A stretch of DNA of 64,000 nucleotides from Ligustrum vulgare (GCA_963555705.1 OY743187.1:12662133-12726132), one strand, 5' to 3'. Shown: positions 36,067-47,285, counted from the first letter of the stretch. Numbers and translations: made by a program. The notes: generated by a model not told the origin, from the letters alone.

Positions 36067-36737
36067 ATTTCAAGGAAACAAGCAACACACCACAATGGAA
36101 GAATATGCAGCTCACGGAGAATTTCACACAGAAACCTAAAGGGACACAATATATACGCCGTTCTAGATTCTCAGGATTCCGTGAGACTCAAAGGATCTCA
36201 TGTCAAGAGAATTTTCGACACGGGTAAGGTCTAGGGAACAATTCTAATATCAAGAGCAACACGAGATAGATAATCACCAAGATATATCAAGAACATGTAT
36301 AAATACAGTAATATCCAAATCACGGGTAATGACAATTAAATCCTATAACTAGTAATAGGCAACCGCAAGCCTAATGGTCACCCCACACGATGACCTGCTA
36401 TTACAGAAATTTAAAAGTGATCAGTCAATTTACCAGAGCGGACTTCTCTGTGTCCGTGATAAGGAGTGATGCGAAATTATTTATTTATTTATTGAAGTTT
36501 ACAATCAGCTATCCCTTGATGTAGGTAGACTCAGCACCAAGCTAAAATAGTCTAAACTGTAATTGCAAAACAATACACCAAAAAATCAGTCAAGAGTTTT
36601 CAAAACACAAAGTAAATGAAAGTTCAATGACAAAATAATTTCTGCAATAAAACAGTGAACAAAGGCTCGAAAAAATATCAAATTCCAAAGAATGTCACGA
36701 GTCAGCCAATCAGCCGAACTTGGCTCTGATACCACTA

Positions 36738-36808
36738 TGTTGAGAATTCAACCTTGCACAACACAAAGTAAATGAAAGTTAATCTCAATCTATGACAAAA
36801 TAATGGAA

Positions 36809-36895
<87 letters not shown>

Positions 36896-37611
36896 CAAAG
36901 CATAAAAATAAGAACTCCCTTTTGCTTCAATAAATAAACCGAGGCCGTGTGGTAGGGATCGAGGGCTCAGAAAATTTCCCCAACAACCACAATAGGCAAC
37001 ACCACATGTAGACAGCACGAGACACTCCGAGGCAACCCCCAAACCCACCTTTTTTTACGAAGAAGAAAGTACCGAACTAGACTGCCCAACACACAGAGCC
37101 ACGAAGGTCGCGGTTTACACTGCTCGAAGGCACAAAGCAAGAGCCAACACTCACGAAGAGGAAGGCAGCAAGTAAACCAGGGCGAGAGGTAAGGTATTAG
37201 TAATTTCACAGAGAAATGATCGAGTTTCTCACAAAGAGAAAGAGGGGGAGCCGTTATGCAGAGAGAGAGAGAGAGAGAGGCAAGGTGAGTGTGCGTGAGT
37301 TCTTAACGAGAGTGAGGGATAATTAGAATAAATAGGCAGGTTTAGGTTTTAATTAGGGAATAGGGTCAAGAGCCTAATTAAAACCAGGACTGCCAATCGG
37401 ATCCACATATCGTGCAACAGGGTTAATGACCCAATTAACACCTCATAATAGAATGGCAAAGTCTCTAACATGTCACTCTTGGGTTACTCATATTGTGGTT
37501 AGTTGGAGCAATTAATTCTTAAATCATGGGCCGAGGGCCTACGAAGCTAAAATCTGACACGATGTTTCATCATCACCACCGATATTTGTTTAGGACCAAA
37601 AAATCCCAACA
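36738..37611 (-). repeat. 5' LTR (874 bp)
   Basis: TGTTGGGATTTTTTGG at its start and GAGAATTCAACA-type end (minus strand); matches 32,026-32,879. Confidence 0.9.
36811..36893. repeat. (TA)n microsatellite in LTR
   Basis: About 41 TA units; the partner LTR has about six at 32,100-32,112. Confidence 0.95.
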
Positions 37612-38610
37612 CATTCTTCACACAAACGTGTTCAGCCAAGGAAAGGGAAATAGGGAGCATCAATTCAATCTCTGGTTCGACCCGACTGCAGATTTTCACA
37701 CCTACTCCATCCTTTAGAATCCTCAACGCATCATGTAAGTATATTCGTAACGCAACACATCGATCTCAGATTGAACTAATTTAATTAGACGATGTTGGAC
37801 TTATTTTATGCTCCCATTTCATCTTTTCTGTGGATGGCTCACCAATCAGAGAATTCAAGAATGCAGGATCAGTTGGTGTTGCGTACCCAAAGAACCAACC
37901 GATGAGAATTTACTCTAGCTTGTGGAATGCTGACGATTGGGCAACAAGAGGCGGGCTTGTGAAAACTGACTGGAATCAGGCTCCCTTTACTGCGTCCTAC
38001 AGGAACTTCAATGCGAATGCCTGTGTTTCCTCCTCATCGGGTTCATCTTCTTGCACTCCGTCTTCAACTTCAAGCAGCAGCAATTCATGGCTAAATGAAG
38101 CATTGGATTCCACGAGCCAAGAGAGGCTAAAATGGGTGCAGAAAAATTACATGATATATAATTATTGCTCGGATTCAAAGTGGTTTTCACAGGGATTCCC
38201 CCCAGAGTGTGGCATTAACACCGCAACATAAAAAAGAAATTATTTTTCTGTATTTTTATTAGTTTAGGCACAGGAATATTAAATTTATTGTTTCCTTTTG
38301 GCGTCTGTATGATAGTAAATTAGTAGTAATTCTTTTGTTCTTTTTCTTGTAATCACATTTTGTACTAGAAAATCAATAAGAAATGAAAGTTACATTTCAT
38401 AGCTACAAGTGCGGATTTTAGGATTTTTACATTTTCTTTTCAGATGTTTCTTCATCAAGATCTAATTATAATTTTCCAACAAATTCCTTTGCTTCCTTTA
38501 GACATGGTACTCAGGGATGTGAAGACGAACGAGTCTATCAGACAATTAAAGGGAAAATTACAGCAATTACCCCAAAACACGAAGGAATTTGAAAAATGCC
38601 GAGTTAAAAC

Positions 38611-38790
38611 TAAGCTCCTGTTTGGCCCCCAGATCTTGAGAAATTTCTTGGTTTTGAATAGTTTTTTGGGAGAATGTGTGATTAAAAAATGTTTGAAAAG
38701 TAAAAAATATTGGGTTTGACTAAGATGGATGGTTGAGATTTGAATGTTGAATAAATTTTGTTTTTGAAAAATGGGCCAAACAGGGGCTAA
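38611..38790. mobile_element. MITE (array copy 2)
   Basis: Ends TAAGCTCCTGTTTGG and AAACAGGGGCTAA; same element as at 30,526. Confidence 0.6.
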
Positions 38791-38799
38791 ATAAAAAAT

Positions 38800-39036
38800 T
38801 TACAACGTAATTAATTCGTCCTTAAATCTTAAAAGCCCAAAACATACAATTTCAAAAGACAAACCCTTCGCTTTACGTCTCCTCTTACAGTTTGTAGCCT
38901 CCGCTTCTTCTGACCAAAGCACGTAAGTTAAAATTCCTTCTCTCATATAGTTAAGTAATTCATCGGCAAATCTCTGAAAATCCTGTAGTGTAAAGTATGA
39001 TCTTGATGGGAAACCAAACTTTTCTTCAAAATTCAT
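38800..39036 (-). pseudogene. JmjC-like fragment (copy 2)
   Basis: Reads NFEEKFGFPSRSYFTLQDFQ then RFADELLNYMREG. It is the duplicate of 30,738-30,953 with substitutions. Confidence 0.35.
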
Positions 39037-39252
39037 TCACACTTTTCAACATTTGCTATTTCATTTCTAGCAATCTCTTATTATCTATTGTGTGTTCCCT
39101 ACATCGTATTTGCTACCTTGTGCCCTTTCAAATCACATTTAGGCAAGTATCATGTCTCCCTAATCTTGATTATAATTTCTCCAAAATTTGTTGTTTTTCA
39201 CTTCTTGTAATTTCGTCATAAGTAGAATTTTTATCTTGTTTGTGGATTTTAA

Positions 39253-40330
39253 GGGAAAAATTAACATACACTCACCGAACTTTTAAATGGTAAGGAACAC
39301 TCACCCAACTTCTGAAAGTGGAAAATGTCCATCACTGTACACAACTTCATTTGAAAAAACTAATAGAAGTTTACACGTCATTAACGGAATCCATCGTGGC
39401 ATCATAATAGAAGTTTTCTTTATCCACGTCATCAAGAATAACTCAGACAAGCCCTTATAATTTTTCCAACAAATAAAAAAGGATGAGTCGGATTCTTCTT
39501 TGGCTCGAATTAGGTATTAGGTTTACAATGTAGAAAGTTGGTCCGCACAACTTCTTCATCTCTTGCATCCAGTAGTTGTAGTTCGGAATTGTGGTTGATC
39601 TTGCTACATTCCAAAGAATCTCCTTCAGAGCCAATCCCCTGAATTTCGCTTGAAAGAAATTAGTGTACATCTTCCGCACACAAAATTAATGTTCAGCATC
39701 TGGATACATATCTGCGATGACATTCTGCAACCCTTTCTGTCTATCACTCATAAATGTCCACTCATTGCGGTTCACAATACGTAAATCGCCACCCAAATGC
39801 CTCATAAACCATCTCCAATTGGTAGTATTCTCCCTCTCCACAATAGCAAACGCTAGGGGACATATGCAATCATTGGGATCTAGAGCTACGGCAACCAACA
39901 TCTGACCCCCAAATGTACCCTTGAAAAAACAACTATCTAATCCTACAAGTTGCTACAACCTGCTATAAAACTCCATTTGCAAGCATCTATGCACACATAA
40001 ACCCCCTGAAACTTTGACTCATGCACTGCTGTCCTACATGTAGAATTTGGATTAGTCCGCAATAACTCTTCCCAATGGTATTGCAGGCTAAGGTTAACAA
40101 ATTGTTCCATGTTCTCAAGTAGGTTACATTTGATCTCATTATGCCAGATAATCCATATTTTACTATTGATGTAAGATAAACATTCATCATACTCTCCTGG
40201 TTAACAATGGACTCAAGTCGTATCATCAAATGTATCTGATGGATATGAATAAGGCTCTTAATTCTCCTTCTAGGTTCTTTTATAAGTACTCTTCTAATAT
40301 TCCAAATCAGTACGTTCGCAATCATCATTA
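39253..40330 (-). mobile_element. MULE fragment B with transposase core
   Basis: The TIR-like end GGGAAAAATTAACATACACT is at the left. The minus strand encodes, from about 40,330 leftward, a region before the catalytic core, then LVGLDSCFFKGTFGGQ (first Asp), LVAVALDPNDCICPLAFAIV, WTFMSDRQKGLQNVIADMYP (second Asp), DAEH, a TAA stop, FCVRKMYTNFFQAKFRGLAL and WNVARSTTIPNYNYW. This is a MuDR-type DDE transposase, broken by stops and frame changes. Confidence 0.8.
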
Positions 40331-40389
40331 AACAATATAGTTTTTTGGGCCTCCTTTCCTTCTCCTCCTCCTCCTAGTGTTTTTACCAA

Positions 40390-41640
40390 TGGTCTTAACC
40401 TTTAAACCTACAATTGTTTATTGAACTAGTTAAATTAAAATAAACTTCTCCCACTCACACTATCCCACTAACACTCCTTCATTTCTCCAAATACAACACC
40501 AAAATACCTTGACCTTAAATAATTTTTAAACCAATTTCACTCCCCACCCCCATTTTATCTCGACTCTACTGTAATACCCCGACTAAGAAAGTTTAAAAGA
40601 AATGATAGTTACTACTCATGCCAATAAGGTGTACCTTCTTTTCCGGAAGTCCATCGTTAGAAATACAACAGTTAAGCATGCTTGGCTTTGAGAAATTCTG
40701 GGGTGGGTAACCTCCTGGGAAGTTTTCTCGTGGAGCGTCCTAGAGAGGATAAAGCATGCTGAAAAGACTCGTGTTGGTAAAGTGGGGACAGTACGCCATC
40801 ATCTAACTGCCGGGACAACCCGTTAAGTGGGACCCGGGTCATTACATCTACCCCGCCCACCACCACTAACAATGAGCGTCGATGCGTCCCACTATGCTAC
40901 CGCTACCGCTGGTGTTGGTGTTGGTGTTTATATTTGTGTTATTGATCTTTGATGTAGAGGTGTTGATCTTTGATGCGGTGATGTTGATTTTTGATTTAGT
41001 GATGTATTTAAGGCGGCGGTGGCAGTCAGGTGGGTAGATGAAAGGTAGTTTGTGACCATTTAATGGGGGTAATAACAATTGATTTGATTTGTTGTGACCC
41101 GAGAACTAATTTAAGACAATTAACGTGATAAATTGTGACCAATACATAAATCATAATAAGTGACAACAAAATTTGTGGTTCATGATCAAAAAATAAATTG
41201 TCACTAAATTTGTGATTTCTGATCGAGAAATTAGACGTGACATATAAAACTTGTGAATTGTGTCGAAAATTAAATTGTGACCCATAAATTTGTGAGTTGT
41301 GATCGTAAAATAAATTATGACAAATTAATTTCTTAATTTGTGACCTATAAATTTTCTCATTTGTTAATATGATCATAATTTTTATATTGTTATATATATA
41401 CACACACACATTACAAGGTGAAGTTGGGAGGGGAGGGATCATGGGGGAGAGAGGTAGGGATTGAACATTGGACCAAGCCAAGGATAAGGGAACTTGAGCA
41501 TAGTACAACATCAGGCCAGCCTTCAATTCCTTTGTGACTTGACCTATTTAATTTTTAAAAAAATTACTTAATTATTTATCCATTAATACCTGATTTTTGA
41601 AATAAAAATTTACGTTTCTTAAATTGAAACTTATCTTTTA
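40390..41640. mobile_element. GGT-rich / TGTGACC-repeat element, copy B (decayed)
   Basis: It is composed like the MULE at 24,180: a GTTGGTG/GGCGGTGG part (40,900-41,040), then TTGTGACC...ATAAATTTGTGA repeats (41,090-41,360), and a right end TACCTGATTTTTGAAAT near 41,590. The left boundary is unclear. A Cassandra-like LTR is nested in it. Confidence 0.5.
40570..40846 (+). mobile_element. Solo LTR of a Cassandra-like (5S rRNA-bearing) retrotransposon
   Basis: It begins TGTAATACCCCGAC, ends GGGTCATTACA, is 277 bp long and is flanked by an exact 5-bp duplication TCTAC (40,565-40,569 and 40,847-40,851). Inside, CAGTTAAGCATGCTTGG and GGGTAACCTCCTGGGAAGTT match the 5S rRNA internal promoter and 3' part. 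The paralogous unit at 46,461-46,465 has a single TCTAC with no insertion, i.e. the empty site. Cassandra elements are known for 5S-derived LTRs; a single copy with target duplication means a solo LTR. Confidence 0.9.
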
Positions 41641-41649
41641 AATACCTTA

Positions 41650-41810
41650 GCCTCCGTTTGGTGATAAAAATAACCTGATTTATAAATCAGTTTATAAATT
41701 ACACAATTTCTCAAACTACTATTTAACCATACACATTTTGTCTCTCTAATTTTTAACAACTACTTTTTATCTCAAAATCATAAATAAATCAGTTTATAAA
41801 CCAAACAGTA
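41650..41810. mobile_element. MITE, about 160 bp (unit B)
   Basis: GCCTCCGTTTGGTGATAAAA at the left and TTTATAAACCAAACAG at the right form imperfect inverted repeats. The copy in unit C is 47,290-47,430, and a relative is inside the CBP60 intron. Confidence 0.55.
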
Positions 41811-42499
41811 TTATTCTTCCCTAAACATCATTCTCCTTCTCTTGGGCATGAGATTGACTACCTTTATATTGTAGACGGAGGAAATTGTACACGAATAATT
41901 TATTACGTGTACAACTTTTTTTTATAAAGTAAATAATAAATAAATAAATTACGAAGAACTCTAGTATCATTTATCGGATCAAATGGTATTTGGACATATT
42001 AATCTTTGATTCGAAACTTTGTGACTTCTCACTCCTTTATACAGTTTAAGTTGATCCCTAGTATGTCTTCGAGCTCAAACAAACTGAGCGATGGAGCCCT
42101 CGACTCAATTTTTACTCGTAAGCGTGGCAATTGGAGATGAACAATATATAAATGTTAAGAATGGATATTTCATATTAAAATATCAACTTATTAAGAGAAG
42201 TAGCTCAAATCCTTATATATTGATCTATGTTTTCATTGTGAGATTTTATTTCTGAGTATGCCTCCTTAAGATAGTGGTTCCTTTGAACAGATAAATATTG
42301 AAATCCGTATGTTCATGTTATTAGAGTCAAAATCGAGTCTACTTGCTTGTTGGAGTTTAATGTACTCTGATACCATAATAAAATTTGGAGTTTCATCTTA
42401 AAATGTCAATGTATTATGAGAAATATCACAAATTTTTATAAATTGATCTATGTTTTTATTTTTATTCGATGTGAAATTTTATCTATTAACTAATATATG
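41811..42499. other. Spacer of duplicated unit B
   Basis: It aligns throughout with 47,431-48,111. No gene is seen. Confidence 0.5.
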
Positions 42500-42588
42500 T
42501 ATGGGCGGGGCTATTTGTACCCCCAGCTTTACCGCGGGGGGTACTGCCCCCGCGATGCGGCTGGGGTACAAGAAGTTATTACTATATG
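42500..42588. repeat. GC-rich nested hairpin, inserted in unit B only
   Basis: The outer arms are TTGTACCCCCAGC and GCTGGGGTACAA (42,515-42,571). The inner arms are CGCGGGGG and CCCCCGCG around a GTACTG loop. The aligned position in unit C (about 48,298-48,315) lacks it. It stands out from the AT-rich surroundings. Confidence 0.75.
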
Positions 42589-43026
42589 AATTTGGTAAAA
42601 TAAACAAGTGGCCACATTAACTTTTTACAGGATAAAGTGGACATCTTAGACGGTTGGCCTACCACAATGAGGATAGTATTTATTACCAAAACACGTGTGA
42701 TTTTTATGCTATTTTTCTAAAGGAGAACTGTGTTTTATTTTTATTCATATTTTTTTAAAAGAGAACCGTGTGTTATTAAAGGCGTTTTGGTTGTCAACAA
42801 CTCGTTTTGGCCAACATCTGTGTCCAGCACAGACTTTCAACCCCACAACTTGATTTCATTTTATGGAATCATCCTCTCAGCACTTTCCTCAACCCCACAA
42901 ACTCCCTATAAATACCCAACATCCAACAAAGTGTCTAATTCAGACATCGACCTACAATCTTAACGTACCAATCTTCTTAGATTTAACCCCTATTTCATTT
43001 TGCCAACACAATTCAAAACTCCAGTA
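42589..43026 (+). promoter_or_regulatory. XTH-d upstream region
   Basis: Contains GTTGTCAACAACTCGTTTT (42,791), the shared CTGTGTCCAGCAC block and TATAAATA at 42,907-42,914, 120 bp before the ATG. Confidence 0.65.
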
Positions 43027-44085
43027 ATGGCTTCATTGCATTCAGTTTCTTTAGTATTAATGATCTGCTGTTTTGTAATAGCATTTGGAGGTAATTTCCA
43101 TCAAGATTTTGATATCACATGGGGAGATGGAAGAGGTAAGATTCTCAACAATGGAGAACTTCTTACTCTTTCACTAGACAAAGCTTCTGGCTCTGGATTC
43201 CAATCCAAGAATGAGTATCTCTTTGGCAAGATTGACATGCAACTTAAACTCGTACCTGGAAATTCTGCCGGCACCGTCACTGCCTATTATGTAAGCAAAG
43301 CACAGTAGACTACATTTTAACTTCTTCTTCTTCTTCCTTGCTACTATACATACATGGTAGGTTATAACTAATATTTTGTTAAATTATTGTGCAGTTGTCA
43401 TCTCAAGGACCAACCCATGACGAGATAGACTTTGAGTTCTTGGGAAACCTTAGTGGGGATCCTTACATTCTTCACACAAATGTGTTCAGCCAAGGAAAGG
43501 GAAATAGGGAGCAGCAATTCTATCTCTGGTTCGACCCGACTGCAGATTTTCACACCTACTCCATCCTTTGGAATCCTCAACGCATCATGTAAGTATATTC
43601 GTAACGCAACGCGTCGATCTCAGATTGAACTCATTTAATTAGACGATGTTGGACTTATTTTGTGCTCCCATTTCAGCTTTTCTGTGGATGGCTCACCAAT
43701 CAGAGAATTCAAGAATGCAGAATCAGTTGGTGTTGCGTATCCAAAGAACCAACCGATGAGAATTTACTCTAGCTTGTGGAATGCTGACGATTGGGCAACA
43801 AGAGGCGGGCTTGTGAAAACTGACTGGAATCAGGCTCCCTTTACTGCGTCCTACAGGAACTTCAATGCGAATGCCTGTGTTTCCTCCTCATCGGGTTCAT
43901 CTTCTTGCACTCCGTCTTCAACTTCAAGGAGCAGCAATTCATGGCTAAATGAAGCATTGGATTCCACGAGCCAAGAGAGACTAAAATGGGTGCAGAAAAA
44001 TTACATGATATATAATTATTGCTCGGATTCAAAGCGATTTTCACAGGGATTCCCCCCAGAGTGTGGCATTAACACCGCAGCATAA
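43027..44085 (+). CDS. XTH: Xyloglucan endotransglucosylase/hydrolase, copy d
   Basis: Intact secreted GH16 enzyme. Exons are 43,027-43,290, 43,395-43,588 and 43,677-44,085, with GT-AG introns. The protein has 288 residues with signal peptide [20 protein letters not shown]. The catalytic Glu98 and Glu102 lie in [11 protein letters not shown], followed by glycosylation site NLS. From GGNFHQDFD onward the protein looks identical to copy b, including the STSRSSNSW segment that copies a, c and e lack. Intron 1 matches copy b, but intron 2 (GTCGATCTCAG, GATGTTGGACTT) matches copy c. Confidence 0.95.
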
Positions 44086-44462
44086 AAAAGAAATTATTTT
44101 TCTGTATTTTTATTAGTTTAGGCACAGGAATATTAAATTTATTGTTTCCTTTTGGCGTCTGTATGATACTAAATTAGTCGTAATTCTTTTGTTCTTTTTC
44201 TTGTAATCACATTTTGTACTAGAAAATCAATAAGAAATGAAAGTTACATTACATAGCTACAAGTGGGGATTTTATAATTTCTACATAATCTTTTCAGACG
44301 TTTCTTCATCAAGATCCAATGATAATTTTCCAACATACTCCTTTGCTTCCTTTTGACATGGTGCTCAGGAATCTCAAGACAAACATGTCGATTGGACAAT
44401 TAAAGAGGAAATTACAGCAATTACCCAAAACGAGAAGGAATTTGAAAAATGCCCAGTTAAAA
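44086..44462. other. XTH-d 3' UTR and flank
   Basis: Near-identical to 30,150-30,525. The recurrent minus-strand frame (KEAKEYVGKLSLDLDEETSE) is at 44,290-44,365. Confidence 0.6.
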
Positions 44463-44645
44463 CTAAGCTCCCGTTTGGCGCCCAGTTCTTGAGAAATTTC
44501 TTGGTTTTGAATAGTATTTTGGGGAAAATGTTTGTTTAAAAAATGTTTGAAAAGTAAAAGTAGTGAACTTGACTAAGATTGATGGTTGAGATTTGAGTGT
44601 TTAATAAATTTTGTTTTTGAAAAATGGACCAAAGACGGGCTAAAT
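44463..44645. mobile_element. MITE (array copy 3)
   Basis: Ends TAAGCTCCCGTTTGG and AAGACGGGCTAA; same element as 30,526 and 38,611. Confidence 0.6.
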
Positions 44646-44673
44646 AAACAATTTACAACGTAATTAATACGTC

Positions 44674-44889
44674 CTAAAATCTCGAAAGCCCAAAACATAC
44701 AATTTCAGAAGACAAACCCTCTGCTTTCCGTCTCCTCTTATAGTTTGTAGCATCCGCTTCTTCTGACCAAAGCAGGTATGTTAAAATTCCTTCTCTCGTG
44801 TAGTTAAGTAATTCATCAGCAAATCTCTGAAAATCTTGTAGTGTGAAGTCTGATCCTGATGAGAGACCAAACTTTTCTTCAAAATTCAT
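44674..44889 (-). pseudogene. JmjC-like fragment (copy 3)
   Basis: Reads NFEEKFGLSSGSDFTLQDFQ then RFADELLNYTREG; third copy of the 30,738 fragment. Confidence 0.35.
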
Positions 44890-45103
44890 TCACACTTTTC
44901 AACATTTGCTATTTCATTTCTAGCAATCTCTTATTATCTACTATGTTTTCCCTACATCGTAATTGCTACCTTGTGCCCTTTCAAATCACATTTAGGCAAG
45001 TATCATATCTCCCTAATCTTGATTATAATTTCTCCAAAATTTGTTGTTTTCATTTGTTGTAATTTCGTCATAACTAGGACTTTTATCTTGTTTGTGGATT
45101 TTA

Positions 45104-46212
45104 AGAGAAAAATTAACATACACTCACCGAACTTTAAAGGTGGAACCACTTATTCACCGAACTTTTAAATGTTAAGGAACACTCACCCAACTGCTGAAAG
45201 TGGAAAATGTCCATCACTGTACACAACTTCGTTTTGAAAAAACTAACATAAGTTTACACATCGTTAACGGAATCCATCGTGGCATCATAGTAGGAGTTTT
45301 CGTTATCCACATCATCAAAAATAACTCAGACAAGCCATTATAATTTTTCCAACAAATAAAAAAGGATGAATCAGATTCTTCTTTGGCTCGAATTAGGTAT
45401 TAGGTTTACAATGTAAAAAGTCGGTCCGCACAACTTCTTCATCTCTTGCATCCAGTAGTTGTAGCCCGGAATTGTGGTAGATCTTGCTACATTCCAAAGA
45501 ATCTCCTTCAGAGCCAATCCCCATAATTTCGCTTGAAAGAAATTAGTGTACATCTGCCGCACACAAAATCTGTGTTCAGCATCTGGATACATATCTGCGA
45601 TATAACATTCTGCAACCATTTCTGTTTATCACTCATTGATGTTCACAATACGTAAATCACCACCCAAATGCCTTATAAACCATCTCCAACTCGTAGTGTT
45701 CTCCCTCTCCACAATAGCAAACGCTAGGAGATATTTGCAATCAATGGCATCTAGACCTACGGCAACCAACATCTGACCCCCAAATGTACCCTTGAAAAAA
45801 CAACCATCTAATCCTAAAAGTTGCTACCCCTTTTGCAAGCATCTATGCAAACATAAACCCTCTGAAACTTTGACTCGTGCACTGCTATTCTACATGTAGA
45901 ACTTGGATTAGTCCGCAATAACTTTTTCCAATGGTATTGCAGGTTAAGGTTAACAAATTGTTCCATGTTCTCAAGTAGGTTACATTTGATCTCATTATGC
46001 CAGATAATCCATATTTTACTATTGATGTAAGATAAACATTCATCATACTGAAATATTCTTTTATAATAATCTAATTTCTCCTGGTTAACAATGGACTCAA
46101 GTCGTATCATCAAATGTATCTGATGGATATGAATAAGGCTCTTCGTTATCCTTCTAGATTCTTTTATAAGTACTCTTCTGATATTCCAAATCAGTACGTT
46201 CATAATCATCAT
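45104..46212 (-). mobile_element. MULE fragment C with transposase
   Basis: Same layout as fragment B. The N-proximal part reads LLRTNPSSTCRIAVHESKFQ, and the later part reads IADMYPDAEHRFCVRQMYTN and FFQAKLWGLALKEILWNVAR. Here HRFC is intact where copy B has a stop, so the B stop arose after duplication. The first catalytic segment and DPND region are shifted or changed. Confidence 0.75.
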
Positions 46213-46299
46213 TAAACAATATAGTTTTTTGGGCCTCCTTTCCTTCTCCTCCTCCTCCTCCTCCTCCTCCTAGTGTTTTTACCAATGGTCTTAACCTTT

Positions 46300-47285
46300 A
46301 AACCTACAATTTTTTATTGAACTAGTTAAATTAAAATAAACTTCTCCCACTCACACTATTCCACAAACACTCCTTCATTTCTCCAAATACAACCCCAAAC
46401 ACCTTGACCTTAAATAATTTTTAAACCCATTTCACTCCCCATCCCCAATTTTATCTCCACTCTACCCCACCCACCACCACTAACGATGAGCGTCGATGCG
46501 TCCCACGATGCTACTGCCACCACTGGTGTTGGTGTTTATATTTGTGTTGTTGATCTTTGATGCAGAGGTGTTGATCATTGATGCGGTGATGTTGATTTTT
46601 GATGTAGTGATGTATTTGAGGCGACGACGATAGTAGTGGTGGTGGTGGTGGTGGTGGTGGTGGTAGTTGTGGATCTGGTGGGTGTGGAGTAAGGTGGGGG
46701 AGATGAAAGGTAGTTTGTGACCTTTAATGAGGGTAATAACAATTTATTTGATTTGTTGTGACTCGAGAACTAATTTAAGACAATAAACGTGATAAATTGT
46801 GTCCAACAAATAAATCATAGTAAGTGACAATAAAATTTGTGGTTCGTGATCGAAAAATAAATCGTCACTAAATTTGTGATTTGTGATCGAGAAATTAGAC
46901 GTGACATAAAAAACTTGTGAATTGTGCCGAAAATTAAATTGTGACTCATAAATTTGTGAGATGTGATCGTGAAATAAATTATGACCAATTAATTTCTTAA
47001 TTTGTGATCTATAAATTTTCTCATTTGTTAATATGATCATAATTTCTATATATATATATTTGTGAGTACAAGGTGAAGTTGGGGGAGGGGAGGGAGGTAG
47101 GGATTGAACCTTGGACCAAGCCAAGGATAAGGGAACTTGAGCATAGTACAGCATCAGGCCAGCCTTCAATTCCTTTGTGACTTGACCTATTTAATTAAAA
47201 AAATTACTTAATTATTTATTCATTAATACCTGATTTTTGAAATAAAAATTTACGTTTCTTAAATTGAAACTTATCTTTTAAATAT
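46300..47285. mobile_element. GGT-rich / TGTGACC-repeat element, copy C (decayed)
   Basis: Duplicate of 40,390-41,640 without the Cassandra LTR. It has a (GGT)n tract at 46,635-46,663, then TTGTGATC/AAATTTGTGA repeats (46,750-47,030), and right end TACCTGATTTTTGAAAT near 47,230. A (CCT)n tract at 46,245-46,270 lies just outside. Confidence 0.5.

Larger units (their letters stand above)
32026..37611 (-). mobile_element. Copia LTR retrotransposon in XTH-c exon 2
   Basis: On the plus strand it begins TGTTGAGAATTC and ends AAATCCCAACA, flanked by an exact 5-bp target duplication CATTC (32,021-32,025 and 37,612-37,616). The element reads on the minus strand: 5' LTR 36,738-37,611, primer-binding site TGGTATCAGAGCCA just below 36,737, gag (35,765-36,066), reverse transcriptase, RNase H, a polypurine tract AAGGTGGAGGTT, and 3' LTR 32,026-32,879. 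Zinc knuckle, protease and integrase are missing; a nested LTR fragment lies in their place. Confidence 0.93.
31590..38231 (+). pseudogene. XTH: XTH copy c, pseudogene split by a Copia element
   Basis: Exon 1 is 31,590-31,859. Exon 2 is 31,950-32,025 plus 37,617-37,736, interrupted by an LTR retrotransposon. Exon 3 is 37,823-38,231. Lesions: GGA to TGA stop at 31,716-31,718; a 6-nt duplication (GCCACT) near the end of exon 1; the 5.6-kb insertion; a TGG to TAG stop at 37,715-37,717; and loss of the intron-2 acceptor (TTTCAG became TTTCAT, 37,821-37,822). The normal promoter is missing: sequence upstream of the ATG is MULE transposase DNA, joined through a TAAT microhomology. The active-site region [11 protein letters not shown] is still readable. 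Intron 1 is of the copy a/e type, while intron 2 is of the copy d type. Confidence 0.93.

Noticed and set aside
40640..40760. Possible functional 5S rRNA gene
   Set aside because: The 5S-like part is diverged and lies inside an LTR with TG/CA-type ends and a 5-bp target duplication, so it is a Cassandra-like LTR.
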